Of a DNA stretch of 64,000 nucleotides, positions 48,131-59,457 are shown in pieces. Origin of the DNA: Megalobrama amblycephala (taxonomy: Eukaryota > Chordata > Actinopteri > Cypriniformes > Xenocyprididae); NCBI RefSeq assembly GCF_018812025.1, contig NC_063061.1:9253589-9317588 (forward strand), written 5' to 3'. Position numbers and translations under genes: made by a program. Every line of letters begins with the position of its first letter. The first letter of the stretch is position 1. The notes below the pieces were generated by a model. That model did not search any database, was not told the DNA's origin, and worked only from the letters and a program-made list of their open reading frames with translations.

Positions 48131-48577
48131 TGGATTTGTACATGAAACAACACACTGAGCATTGGTATAAAATACAGTGCAGGAGAGCCATTCAGGGCAA
48201 AACTGAAAACGGGGACAGTGCAAGATAAAAGAGAAATAAATAAAGTGTCCAGTGCACATTCAGTAGGGAGAGGCAAGAGTTTTACAGAAGGTGGATGGCC
48301 TATGCATAGACTACTCGCTCACACAGTATTGCACAAAAGCAGTGTAAACTGAAGTGAACAGTTCACAGCACACAGATTTGAGAATACAGTTGCATGTCTT
48401 TGTGCCATTTTTGAAATCGGTTCCTGTTCATCTGAAGACACACGAGAACATCACATGCCTGGTATTTCTAAGGTTTGACCTACCTTTTACCATGCTGTAC
48501 TTTGCAAAGCATGCACTTCCGGCGACCAACAGTGGCTGAGGTCAGCTCAGCTCCTGGAACTGGGACATGGTCACTAC
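48131..48577. other. Intergenic, no gene seen
   Basis: No recognisable gene or element ends. Open frames are short and unmatched. Confidence 0.4.
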
Positions 48578-48833
48578 TGGGGGGTATTGCACAAAAGCAA
48601 GATAAGGGATTAAGCTGGGATTTTCCAGTTATCCTGGCTGAATTTAGCCCTGACTCGGTTGCATGAAGGGAGGCTAAATTAATCTACATTAAGTTACTAT
48701 GGAGATTTACACTTTGCAGCTAGCCTGCTCCGGAGCAGGCTAACAACCAGGCTAAGCTGAGCTCCTCTAACACTGACCAATAGGAACGCAATGATATTAC
48801 AACTCTCTCACATACAATTATTTGACTTTATTA

Positions 48834-48893
<60 letters not shown>

Positions 48894-48900
48894 TAAATAA

Positions 48901-48945
<45 letters not shown>

Positions 48946-49424
48946 TAAATAAAAATATATATTTTATTAAAAGGTAAGTATGATGAGAAACAAAACATTT
49001 AAAGAGAAGTAATTTCTTAAAAATTAAGTGTTATATAGCCCACTGAATCATTCTCAGACTTAATGCTGACAACAATGGAAGCACTTGGAGGATTACCAAA
49101 TCATTGTTTTAAGTGTGAAAATATAGCAAAAGTAAAAGAAATTCAAAATCAATAAACCTGTGACAAGGCCCCTGAAACAATCAGGCCTTCATTTGTAAGC
49201 TTTCATTAAGTGATGAGTGATTTTTTTGCTAGACAAAGAGCCGGAGAAATACCAAGTGAGTGTTTCAGAGCCAGCAAAAGCTATGAAAAGAGTGACAGAG
49301 TAAGATGCAGCCTGCTGAAGTGGCATGCATGGTTGTTGTCCACACTGAAACTACCCACTGTAGTCAAAGCACAATAAAGTCAGCTAGCCTTTTCCAAGGC
49401 CCATATTTAATCTACTCTGGTCTC

Positions 49425-49426
<2 letters not shown>

Positions 49427-49515
<89 letters not shown>
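49427..49515. repeat. (AT)n microsatellite
   Basis: Nearly 90 bp of AT dinucleotides with one break. Two shorter runs lie at 48846-48891 and 48903-48943. Confidence 0.95.
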
Positions 49516-49517
<2 letters not shown>

Positions 49518-49588
49518 AATTCAGGTTGATTAGGACACTTTTTGCTATTGAAATGACTGGGAAAAAGTGTCCCAATCAACCTGAATTA
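49516..49588. repeat. Short hairpin between AT runs
   Basis: Arms of about 26 bp (AATTCAGGTTGATTAGGACA extended by CTTTTT, and its complement with one mismatch) surround a loop of roughly 17 nt. The size is like a small MITE or a pre-miRNA. Nothing shows that it is transcribed. Confidence 0.7.
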
Positions 49589-50653
49589 TATATATATGTT
49601 TTCCTTTCTTACTGGCTAAATGTTTTGTGCCCAATATTTAATTAGATTGTTTTAAAATATATGAATACATTTCTCTCTGGTTTTGTTTGGCAGTAGTACT
49701 CTTTATGGTTATTAGAAGAGCAGAAATTAAAATCACAAAATTAAAATTAAAATGAATATGCACAGACTAAATTTTAATTGGTAAGATGAATCTAAACTCA
49801 GTAATTGTCCCAAAGTATATTGATTTACCCCATTACAATAGTCCATTTACAGTTACTATCATAAAAATACACTTAATTGTAGGTTTGAAAGTGTACATAA
49901 GGCACATTTAATGTCCAACATCAAATATTTTAACGAAATGTAAATTTTAGAATTATCGCGCGCCCCGTCTGTTTAGCGCGCAGCAGCGCTCGTTCAATGT
50001 GAAGTTTAGCCTCAAAATGGAAATATTTGCATTACTTTCTAACATTTACAGATGGAGAATAAACTTGTGAAAAGTAAGTTATGCACTAAGGAAAACACCA
50101 TGTCTCAAACGCATAAAATAGCACAAAATGTATGCCGTTTCCTATGGTGGATCGATTTGATCCATGATCGACCTCTAGGGCTGCTTAAGAAAAGCGTGCA
50201 CGCTAAATTATCTTGACTATGTGAACCTGGATCGAATTAGCGGGACTGCGTGAACTTCAATTACCTTTTATGAAACTGTTTTAGCCCAAACTCATTTGTT
50301 AGGTTAATTCAAGTCAGGTTTTGGAGTTTAATCCTCGCTTTTCTTAGCATCTTTTATGAAACAGCCCTCTGGTCTGTTTTGTATGGAGTTAATACTGTGC
50401 CATAATTAAACAAACAAATCCAGCATTTTGCAAACAAACACGATCTGCTTTGCAGAGGAAAACCTGACTCGCAAACAAACAGAAAGTGATGTGCAAATAC
50501 AAAGGTCAGTTTGAGTGAAAACACAGAGGAGTAACAAATATATGCATTTCTGTTTTACAAATATAAATAGAGCATCATATTTCACAAATAAATAAAAACC
50601 ATCCAAACCATTATTAATTTTAAATTATTAATCTAAACCCTTTAATTAATAAT

Positions 50654-51142
50654 CTAAACACTTCTCTCCGCTTTTTCTATATCGAAATACACTGTCATCA
50701 TTTTTTCCTTCATACTAATTGTCTTTTCTATTTCATTGCCTATTTTAATTATAGCATCTGTAGTTGACCTACCTTTTCGAAAACCACATTGATGACTATT
50801 TATTATCCCTTTTTGTTCTAGAAAATATGTTAATCTTTGAACTATCATTTTCTCCATCCATTTGCAAGATGTGACGTTAACGCAATTGGCCTATAGTTTC
50901 CAGGAATTCCAGGATCTTTCCCCGGTTTTTGAATTTGCATGATAATTGTTCTTTTCCACATACTAGGCACTTCACCTTCTCGCCACATTTTGTTGAATAG
51001 TTCTAAAATGATCTTTAATGCCTCTTCTGGCAGATTATTACACATTATATAACTCAGCTGATCTTGTCCTGGAGCCAAATTTTTAGTTCCTATAATGGCT
51101 CTTTTTAGCTCCATCATAATAAATTCCAAATCCATAGGAGAA

Positions 51143-51220
<78 letters not shown>

Positions 51221-51490
51221 CTTTATTTCTTTCTCTTTATTTCTTTCTCTTTTACTTTCTTTTCCTTATGAGGTGACTACCACTGTATATTCCTGAAAAT
51301 ACCTTACCTAGTAAATCAGCCTGTAACAGGCTAAATTTTCTGTAACAGCAATTTCAGCCCCATTCGAAATTACTGGAATTGTTTTATAAACTTTTTTTCC
51401 CACACATTTTATTAACCATATTCCATACCTCACCTAGGTCAGTTTCTCTCCCAATATTTGAACAGAAGTCTCTCCACGCATTTCTTTTTG
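50654..51490 (-). pseudogene. LINE ORF2 reverse transcriptase fragment
   Basis: Pieces typical of I-clade reverse transcriptase can be read: GTKNLAPGQDQLSYIMCNNL, MWKRTIIMQIQKPGKDPG, NYRPIALTSHLA, then in another frame HQCGFRKGRSTTDAIIKI and MTVYFDIEKA. Frameshifts, stops and a TTTC microsatellite (51143-51262) break it. It ends before the catalytic YADD region. Confidence 0.8.
51143..51262. repeat. (TTTC)n microsatellite inside the LINE
   Basis: A tetranucleotide run of about 85 bp, then imperfect CTTTATTT units. It lies within the former ORF2, so it grew after the element lost function. Confidence 0.95.
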
Positions 51491-51529
51491 CCGATTAAAT
51501 AGTTATTTTTCTTTTCCTGCTTTTACAGG

Positions 51530-51950
51530 TTTGTTACCATCATTTTGTTTAAGCTTAGTTACATCTGAGACTTTCTTTAGTGCTTCTGCAAAGGAAACAT
51601 TATTCAAGCCTCTTTGGCCTGTATTTGTTTCACGCATCCTTTATAAGCTGCACTATGTTGTTCACCACAGTTACAGCCTTTCAGAGGGGCATCTTTCTTA
51701 CATTTCCCATATTCGTGCTGACCTCCACATCTAGCACACCTTTCTTTACCCTTACATTGGCTAGCTATGTGTCCCAGATGTTGGCATTTAAAACATTGTA
51801 TAACTGGAGGACTTTGCTTGGCCTTTTTTCTTCAAACTCAATCATGACTGACAGAGTTTGTTTTGTTTCCATTCTTTTTATTGATTAGTCTTTTTACATC
51901 TTTGACTTTTCCCCCTTTCAATTCCGACTTGATTTCATCCATAATAATAG
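51530..51950 (-). pseudogene. LINE ORF1 fragment with zinc knuckles
   Basis: The minus strand reads QCFKCQHLGHIASQCKGKER followed by CARCGGQHEYGKC and GCNCGEQHSAAYKGC. These are gag-like cysteine/histidine knuckles of the ORF1 protein of I-clade LINEs. A stop follows shortly after. Confidence 0.75.
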
Positions 51951-54200
51951 GCCCTTTTCACGTCACACAACTTCCGTTTGGACTCGAAGCAGTGGATCCT
52001 CACTTCCGTCAGCATAGTGGAATACTAGCGTTGTTCGTATGAAGTGCACCCAATAGTACATATGCCACAAATGTGGTTAGAGGTTGACTGTAGTTGCCTA
52101 ATTTAATGTAAATTCAAGGTGAGGTGTTTGGCAGCTTTCAAACGAACTTACCGATCGGCAAGATTTGCTGCTTGAGGTCGAAGTTGAATATGGAGCACTG
52201 AAGCCGTACACTGTCTGCTGCCCGTAGTAACTTGCAAACTTTGCTGTCCTTATTACAGATGATGCTGTTTATATGTATTTGTTAGTATTTGTGAAATAAA
52301 CGCACATTTCTGACATTTACGTGCAGAAAAAAAACTTTTCATTCAATGCTTAAAGGTGCCATAGAAATGAAAATTGAATTTTCCTCGGCATAGTTGAATA
52401 ACAAGAGTTCAGTACATGGAAATGACATACAGTGAGTCTCAAACTCCATTGTTTCCTCCTTCTTATATAAATCTCATTTGTTTAAAAGACCTCTGAAGAA
52501 CAGGCGAATCTCAACATAACACTGACTGTTACGTAACAGTCGGGGTGTACGCCCCCAGTATTTGCATATGCCAGCCCATGTTCCCAACATTATGAAAGGC
52601 ATTACACAAGGGCAGCCAGTAACGTCTGGATCTGTGCACAGCTGAATCATCAGACTAGGTAAGCAAGCAAGAACAATAGCGAAAAATGGCAGATGGAGCG
52701 ATAATAACTGACATGATCCATGATATCATGATATTTTTAGTGATATTTGTAAATTGTCTTTCTAAATGTTTCATTAGCATGTTGCTAATGTACTGTTAAA
52801 TGTGGTTAAAGTTACCATCATTTATTACTGTATTCACAGAGACAAGAGCCGTCGCTATTTTCATTTTTAAACACTTGCAGTCTGTATAATTCATAAACAC
52901 AACTTCATTCTTTATAAATCTCTCCAACAGTGTAGCATTAGCCGTTAGCCACGGAGCACTATCAAACTCATTCAGAATCAAATGTAAACATCCAAATAAA
53001 TACCGTACTTACACGATTAGACATGCTGCATGACGAACACTTTGTAAAGATCCATTTTGAGGGTTATATTTGCTGTGTGAACTTTGTTTATGCAGTGATA
53101 GAGTCGAGAGCTCTGGGGGGGCGGAGAGCGCGAGCAATTAAAGGGGCCGCAGCCTGAATCGGCGCATTTCTAATTATGCCCCAAAATAGGCAGTTAAAAA
53201 AATTATTTAAAAAAAATCTATGGGGTATTTTGAGCTGAAACTTCACAGACACATTCAGGGGACACCTTAGACTTATATTACATCTTGTAAAAAAACATTC
53301 GATGGCACCTTTAATGTACTTATTTCAGTGCCTGTATGTACAATAAAGATCAACATAAACTTATTCTTTTTATATATCAATAAGTCTATTTTTTATTTCG
53401 ATTAATTATTAAAAATTGTTTAATATAATATTATTTCTACATGAAGACTGTTAATGTTGTAAAAACTGACTCCTGTACATGCCATTTTTACCATAGTAAA
53501 AAAAAAAAAAAAAAAAAAAAATCATTGTCATCATTCATCTCTTTATTGCAGAACAAGACTGTCGCATACAAAAATGTACAGAGGATTTACAACAGTACTC
53601 ATTGCTATAGCAGCATTAAATGAAAGAAATCAAATTATTTCTCCAGGGACATTAAATGAACATATACTTCTGTTCTGTATTTTCAATACACTTCTTCCAA
53701 ATTATACAATCTTAATATATTGCTCCAGTTCAGTTTAAACTGGTATGATGTAAAATGATCTCAAATCTTCACACCATTAATTCTTCAGAGTATTATACAG
53801 TATGTGGTGCTACTTTCAGGTGTCCATTACTCGTAAATAAATCTCACAAGAACAATAGCGTTATCATAGCCCATTTCTAAAAATAAAGATTTGTTTTTAA
53901 AGACAATATTCTCATTATTCCAAATAGGCTAAAAGATTTGTTAAAGGACAAGCAATTCAAGGACACAACATTACTAAGTTTCTGCTCGCGGAAACCCTAA
54001 GCAAGGCAGTTACAGAAAGGAAATAATAAATAACCTTACCAAAAGGACCCGACTGTGTAAATTCTTGACATAAACAGTTTGCATTTAAAGTAATTAAAGC
54101 ATTTTCCCGAGAAGTCACCGGTGCGAAAGTAAGACGGAACTACAGATCCACTGCTTTGCGGATAGGCGGAAGTTAACTGACGTCATTGTGAAAAGGGCCT
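51951..54200. mobile_element. DNA element inserted into the LINE
   Basis: The ends GGCCCTTTTCAC (51952) and GTGAAAAGGGCC (54188-54199) are perfect complements, with further homology (ACTTCCG and CGGAAGT) inside. LINE ORF1 sequence continues on both sides, so this is a later insertion, possibly at TA. It carries a nested TTAA element (52354-53310) and an A run (53496-53521). Confidence 0.75.
52354..53310. mobile_element. TTAA element, copy 2 of a matched pair
   Basis: The ends AGGTGCCATAGAA and TTCGATGGCACCT are bordered by TTAA (52350-52353 and 53311-53314). The interior is highly similar to 16868-17804, differing by scattered substitutions and small indels. Confidence 0.85.
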
Positions 54201-54607
54201 ATAGATAGAGGAACTTCCTATATAACTCCTCTGAGCCTAGCTGTTGTTCCAGGAATGTGTCTCTTAATATTCTTCCGGTCCTTCTCTTCTCTTGCTGAGC
54301 TTTGTTGACAGTGTGAATTACAATTAGTTTATTGTTCAAGTACTTGTCAATCTTGACCTTTCCTACCTCCTTCTCTATCGCCTTAGCCATCGAAAATCAG
54401 ATGGAAATTGTCCTCAAAAGTCACAATAACTTTGAATTGAGGTTCACAGACAGATGTTTCAATATCATGTCCTCTCACTCTTTTAACTGTATCGTCTGTT
54501 TCTGTTCCTGACCCATTACTCTTTTTCTTCTCACGCTTATTAGCTACCTTCTGCCATTCCATGTCCCTTTCGGGATCCCAACCATCATACTCAGATCCTG
54601 AAGCCAT
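54199..54607 (-). pseudogene. LINE ORF1 N-terminal part
   Basis: From 54607 the frame reads MASGSEYDGWDPERDMEWQK, Lys-rich and hydrophilic, then shifts frame near 54390 and ends LGSEELYRKFLYL where the DNA element begins. This is the 5' part of an I/Nimb-type ORF1. The LINE start lies within roughly 260 nt of the chemokine ATG, in the opposite orientation. Confidence 0.7.
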
Positions 54608-54869
54608 TCATTTACATTCACAATACAGCTGCTGTAACTCTACACCACTACTGACTCTGCCAACCTTCCGGTTTCCCTTTTTTTGTTTTCTCCTACAACT
54701 CCTCCTTATGTACGCATTTCCTACTTCCAGATCATTTATTTCCCTCTCCATCCAGCTACGCAGCATTAAAAAAAACTGTTTTTCTGTACTGTCACAAAGT
54801 CAATTACAAAGTTTGTAGGACATTATCCTGTTGTTATCAGTATTATCTTGAGAAGCCAAATCTGCAGCC

Positions 54870-55533
54870 ATGCGTAATTATTGTCTTTGTTTTTTTATTG
54901 AACTTCTGGCGGTTGCATTCCTGCAGTCTGGTGTACTGGCTGACGGCAAGTCCAACTAAACCTTCATTATTTATTTCTTCAATAGTGTGAATTAACTTAT
55001 TCCAACAAACATTTATCAGTGTTGTGAAACTCAATTCTAAGAGTGATATAATAATTTGTTTACAACTATTTGATGTTTAATGTTATAATGTTTCTGATAA
55101 ATCAATTCATTACATAAAAAATGACATTTTTCAACACAGATGCCAACACTCCAGGCAATTGCTGTTTTAATTATTATGCGAGAAAAATCCCCATCGCTAA
55201 AATTGCTTCCTACACAGAGACGAGAATGGATTGCTCCAAGCCTGGAGTCATGTGAGTTTTGCAATTGCAATTTTAATTTCCATTCCCATTTCTGTAAATG
55301 TAAATGCAAATGCTTGTATTAAACTTTCATAATGTGTAATTTCAATTTGTCATCATAAAGATGCTAAATGGAAATTCATTGTATTGTGTATGTTTGTAGT
55401 TTTCTGTGTTGAGTTACAGTGATCTTTTCCTTCTAACAGTCTTGTCACACAGAAGAATCTTCGTATCTGTGTGAACCCTGAGCTGAGCTGGGTAAAGAGT
55501 GCCATTAAAATGATCGATGACCGTGTTTTTTAG
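54870..55533 (+). CDS. CC chemokine, three exons
   Basis: Exons 54870-54945, 55140-55251 and 55440-55533 give 282 nt and a 93-residue product. Residues 1-24 form a signal peptide (MRNYCLCFFIELLAVAFLQS, then GVLA before the likely cut). The mature part has the four-cysteine CC pattern (Cys33, Cys34, Cys57, Cys73), with GNCCFNYYARKIPIAKIASY, then RMDCSKPGVI and NLRICVNPELSWVKSAIKMI. Such proteins are secreted and attract leukocytes through seven-transmembrane receptors. Phases (1, 2) and exon sizes fit the classic CC-chemokine gene. The first donor must be GC (G followed by GCAAGT); a GT donor at 54931 in the same phase would shorten the peptide by five residues (GVLAD) and remove the VLA cut site. 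No specific orthologue is named. Confidence 0.88.
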
Positions 55534-55835
55534 TGATGCAGCTGTGGCGATGATCTTCATATTCAAAGGAGTGATTTAACTTGTTTCTTAACTGAAGAAT
55601 TAGCTCAGTAACCTCCTTCCTTTTTTTCATTATTATCATGTGAGGCATCATGACAAGTAATTGTACAAGTAGTTTAGCATTTCTTTAACATTCTGCTTTA
55701 AGTATTAAAATAATTGTAACTACTATAATGTTACATTTACTGGCAATACATGTAAAAAGATGATTTTTGATTGTTCCAATTATAGGCTGAAGTAAGAAAT
55801 GTGCATTCTTATATGATGCTCTTGATTCTAATAAA
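55534..55835 (+). other. Chemokine 3' UTR with polyadenylation signal
   Basis: Sequence after the TAG stop, ending with AATAAA at 55830-55835. It is AT-rich with ATT-type motifs, as common in chemokine messages. The UTR would be about 0.3 kb. Confidence 0.55.
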
Positions 55836-56054
55836 ATATAACAGTAGGTAAAATCCTTTCTTGTAAAATTCCCAAGGTGTACATTAACAGCATAGCAGAG
55901 CTCAATCAAAACAAGAAAAGAATTAAAAACTGGTGTTGGAAAAAAGTCAAAGGCAATAAAATGGTGACACAGAAACAAAAAAACTTGCTGTCAATGTCAT
56001 TTATTGTTAGGTGTATTATGCATCATGTTATCGGTCAGTACTTATTGATCTCTT

Positions 56055-56286
56055 TGCCTGGTTTCACAGACAAGGCTTAAGCCCAGCCCCAGTCTAAAAT
56101 GCATGTTTGAGCTGTTATAACTGAAACCAACTTGCACTGACATATTATCTCAAAATAAGTCCGTGTCACTGTTTGGTCTCAAGATGCACACCAGTTATGT
56201 TTTTTTTTAAGGCAATTATAAAAGCTATATGTGCTGCTAATTTAACTAAAGCCTATACTTCTGGCTTAATCTAAGAAACCAGGCAC
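56055..56286. repeat. Short inverted-repeat element
   Basis: TTGCCTGGTTTCACAGACAA at the left and its diverged complement (TTAATCTAAGAAACCAGGCA) at the right frame about 230 bp of non-coding sequence. Confidence 0.6.
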
Positions 56287-56728
56287 TTATGTATTAGTTT
56301 TATTGTTTTGCACTCAAGAACAATTAATTCAACAATATCCTTTAATGTAGAAAGGACAGTATTCAGTATACAGCAGACACAACACCACACATTACAGACA
56401 ACAGCCAGAGAAAATAAGTGTAGTGTTGGTATAGTGTAGACTATAGTCTAAAGTATATGAAAATACCACAGCTTATATGAACAAGTAGCAAAGCTTTGTG
56501 CTGGAGTTACAGTAGGCCTTTACTTAGAATTGCAAAATGTATTGTTGCTCATTTTGCCACCTGAAGTCTTTCAGTTAATTATACACAGACTTCAAAACCA
56601 ACTTGTTCTAAACTGGTAATAGTAAGGGGTGTAAGTTGGAGACAGAGCTAAAATATGTTCCTTCCAAATACAACCTGTCTCTGTCAATGTCTCACTCAGT
56701 CACCAGCTCAGCCACTCTGTCTGCACTC
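56287..56728. other. Intergenic, no gene seen
   Basis: No gene or element ends recognised. The last 60 bases (from about 56660) are less AT-rich. Confidence 0.4.
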
Positions 56729-57793
56729 CAATGGACTATATGCACGGAGCGTTCTTTAGAACTTCCGCATTAATATAAGCCAGCTCGAAAACTTCCGGTG
56801 AGATGTCTTTTGCTGGTGTGTTGAGCATCAGTAGTGTAATACTTAGTTTATAATCAGAATATAGGCACTTAAATAGTCAGGCATAGCATTAATTTAGTTA
56901 TTCAAACGTAAGACAGCATAAAAAATAAATAAATAAAGACGTACCTCAATGTTCCTCCTCGGCTAGATTCAATTCGACCATTAGTTTTCACACTTTTATG
57001 TGAAAAAAAAAGCTTCAAAAATTAAATATTTATTGTGCACTTTAGTTAGATTAATTGAATAAAATGTGTGTTTTCACAAGTGTGCTGAAATCATTGATCT
57101 TGTGCTGCACTGACTGACAGCTGCTGTGATTATAAAGAGAGAGCGCGGTGCTCGCTTTCTGTGTAATTCATTCACAATAAAAGTTATTGTTTTTCATAAG
57201 ATTTTGTGAGTATTTCATACGTCACATTGACAATTTTAATGTATTTTAAACCTAGTTATTTTATAATGTTTAATATTTAGTCAAAAACGAAATGAAAAAC
57301 GTTTAGAGGAAATAGCTGATATGTGCGCAAATAAATGCTACTTTGCCGCCACCTGCTGGTTAAAGTGCTAATTACTGTCTTTTTTATTTTTAAATAAGTG
57401 TTTTCTATCAAATGTTAAATTTCCTACATTTTTAAACGTTCGGTTTTACAATGGGGACAATCTCAGAAGGATTCAAATAATGTTTGTGGTTATCACATTA
57501 AAAATAACATTTGAAGTGCTGGGGAAAAAATGTGTGTGCGTGTCTAATTACAGACACTGCGTTTTTAAACGGTCCTAATAGCTTCGTCTTTATTGCAATC
57601 AATAAAACTGGTTTATTGGCAAATTAGGTAAATGTAATAACTGCATTAAATATAAATACAACATTAAAAAGTCAACCATAGATGGTTTTGTGTCGATGTA
57701 CAACGACTACAGAATGAACAGCTTATAGTTCACCGGAAGTGCCCGAGCTGGCTTAACGACAACCAGGAAGTAACCCGTGCATATAGTCCATTG
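56729..57793. mobile_element. DNA element, about 1.06 kb
   Basis: CAATGGACTATATGCACGG and its complement form the ends, with a second inverted pair inside (AGCCAGCTCG and CGAGCTGGCT). No coding sequence. It appears to separate two GC-richer stretches. Confidence 0.75.
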
Positions 57794-58020
57794 ACCCTTC
57801 GCTGGGAGTTTGATCGACAGGCGATCTAACCAATCATAGCGCCGAATCGCCATTTTGTCCAACAAAGCAGTCAGTAGTTAGAAGATTAACCTCGGTGGAC
57901 TTGAACTTGAAAAATGGCGTGTACTGACGTCTTTCTGTGTTTGAAACAACATTCCTTCTGATGTTCATTCATGTTTATTTGATGCTATAAATGAACTAGT
58001 AGGAAGAGATGACCGGTTCA
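57794..58020. promoter_or_regulatory. CpG-richer stretch with CCAAT box, possible promoter remnant
   Basis: AACCAATCATAGCGCCGAAT (57829) combines a CCAAT box with several CpG sites. An ATGGCG occurs at 57914 in a Kozak-like AAAATGG context, but the frame is only about 15 codons. It could be a promoter or the body of a repeat. Confidence 0.25.
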
Positions 58021-58219
58021 CGAGCCACTTGAGCTGAGGCGCTACAACAATCTGTCACGACGCATTAAAGAGCCACAAAACGTTTTTTTATAGTTTGAAT
58101 TTCTTGAAAAAAAATATATAATTTGTTTAATGGGACTTTGTTTAATATAATAAGTAACCTGCTCTGTCTTGTCTGTTGACGTGTTGTCAATGTCCTCTTT
58201 TCTCCGCGATGTATTTTTC

Positions 58220-58716
58220 ACTCTGTGTGGCGTGACAGCACCATGGCTTGTCAGGCAAAGCAAGGGGGGCGGGTCTTTGCAAAGTGTCAGTTCCCAGCAT
58301 CCCTCCTGGTCCACACCTGCACACATTCCTCAATCACCTGCACTGCCTATATCAGCAGTCACCATCCTCACCACAGTTGTCTGGTCTTGTCAACGTCTAC
58401 GACAAGCTCCACGACCTATCAGTAATACTCGCCTGAGGAACTTGCCTGTTTGTTCCTGATCTCGTCTTCTGTCTGCCTTCTTCTGTTACCCATTGTTGCC
58501 TGCCAGGATCCTCTGTTCTCCTGTCACCTTCATCTCTCACCGTCGACACGAAGACAACAATCAAAGATCACCATTACCTTCAGCTAAGTTCACCTGCAAA
58601 TTCTGTGACTGCCGTTCTTACCTGCATTGTATCACGATCTCTGTTACCTGTGTTCTTGCAATAAAAGACCTTTATTTTGTACTCCCTTTGTCTGCCGCCT
58701 TCTGTACGTGACAGTC
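58220..58716 (+). mobile_element. Solo LTR candidate (gypsy-like)
   Basis: A 0.5-kb CT-rich block with GGTCCACACCTGCACACATT, a late AATAAA (about 58661) and an end CTTCTGTACGTGACA resembles teleost gypsy LTRs. No primer-binding site, internal domain or second LTR is next to it. The 5' edge and duplication are not settled. Open frames inside are unlikely to be genes. Confidence 0.4.
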
Positions 58717-59457
58717 ATTGGGTGAACGTGATTTCACCAAGTACAGCATGTTCCTGGATCAACATTCCAATCAACCAATCAGATTTGAGGGACAAGTTTA
58801 CCATTTATTTTAAGTTTAGGCTTACAACCTGGGTTGGTGCTTCCACAACAGTGTTATTCAACTATCATTTCCTTCTGATTTTAGGGATAAGTTATGGGTA
58901 GGTTTAGGTTTAGGGGGTGGGAAAAGGTTAGGACTAAATTTTCAGATAGGAATGTTCTTCCAGAATCAACAAAATATGTTGACCCAGTCATTGAGTTGTT
59001 GTCATTTTTATGAAAGATCATTAGCATTGGATCTTTTATAGGCTTCTTAGAGCTAAAAGACCTTAAATTGTTCCCTATATGAAGTTACTGTGACTGTCAG
59101 CATTGAACCTTTTCCAGTGGTGTAATGTAACAAAGTAATAATACTTTGTTACAGTACTTAAGTATTTTTTGGGAGAATCTGTACTTTACTTGAGTTTTTA
59201 TATTTCTTTCAACTTTTACTTTTACTCCACTACATTTCCTAAATAAAATGTATAGGCTACTTTTACTCTGATACATTTTCCCAAAGCATTTTCGTTACTT
59301 ACTACAAAATAAAGTCGGAAGAACACAGACTGCATGCAAGCATGTGCAAACAAGTTCCAAAGAGCTTAGAACCCAAGAGGCGACACTTTGATACTTTTTG
59401 GGTAACAGCCTCTAGATGGCGCTCTGGTAGCGCGGCCGCCATTATGGGATGAAAATA

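Larger units (their letters stand above)
48578..50371. mobile_element. Probable Harbinger-like element with AT microsatellites
   Basis: The left end GGGGTATTGCACAAAAGCAA and right end CATCTTTTATGAAACAGCCC are related as inverted repeats. The element contains three (AT)n runs (48846-48891, 48903-48943, 49427-49515) and a small hairpin at 49516-49588. The superfamily is a guess from end sequence; no transposase is seen. Confidence 0.45.
50640..54607 (-). mobile_element. Broken I/Nimb-type LINE, split by insertions
   Basis: Reading down the minus strand there is an ORF1 start at 54607, a 2.2-kb DNA element (51951-54200), the ORF1 zinc-knuckle part (about 51530-51950), then reverse transcriptase (about 51500-50640) interrupted by a TTTC microsatellite. 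The endonuclease region between ORF1 and RT is deleted, and the 3' part is missing beyond 50640. Confidence 0.75.

Noticed and set aside
58169..58459. Overlapping open frames of 60-96 codons
   Set aside because: They lie in the solo LTR candidate, are CT-biased and occur in all three frames at once.
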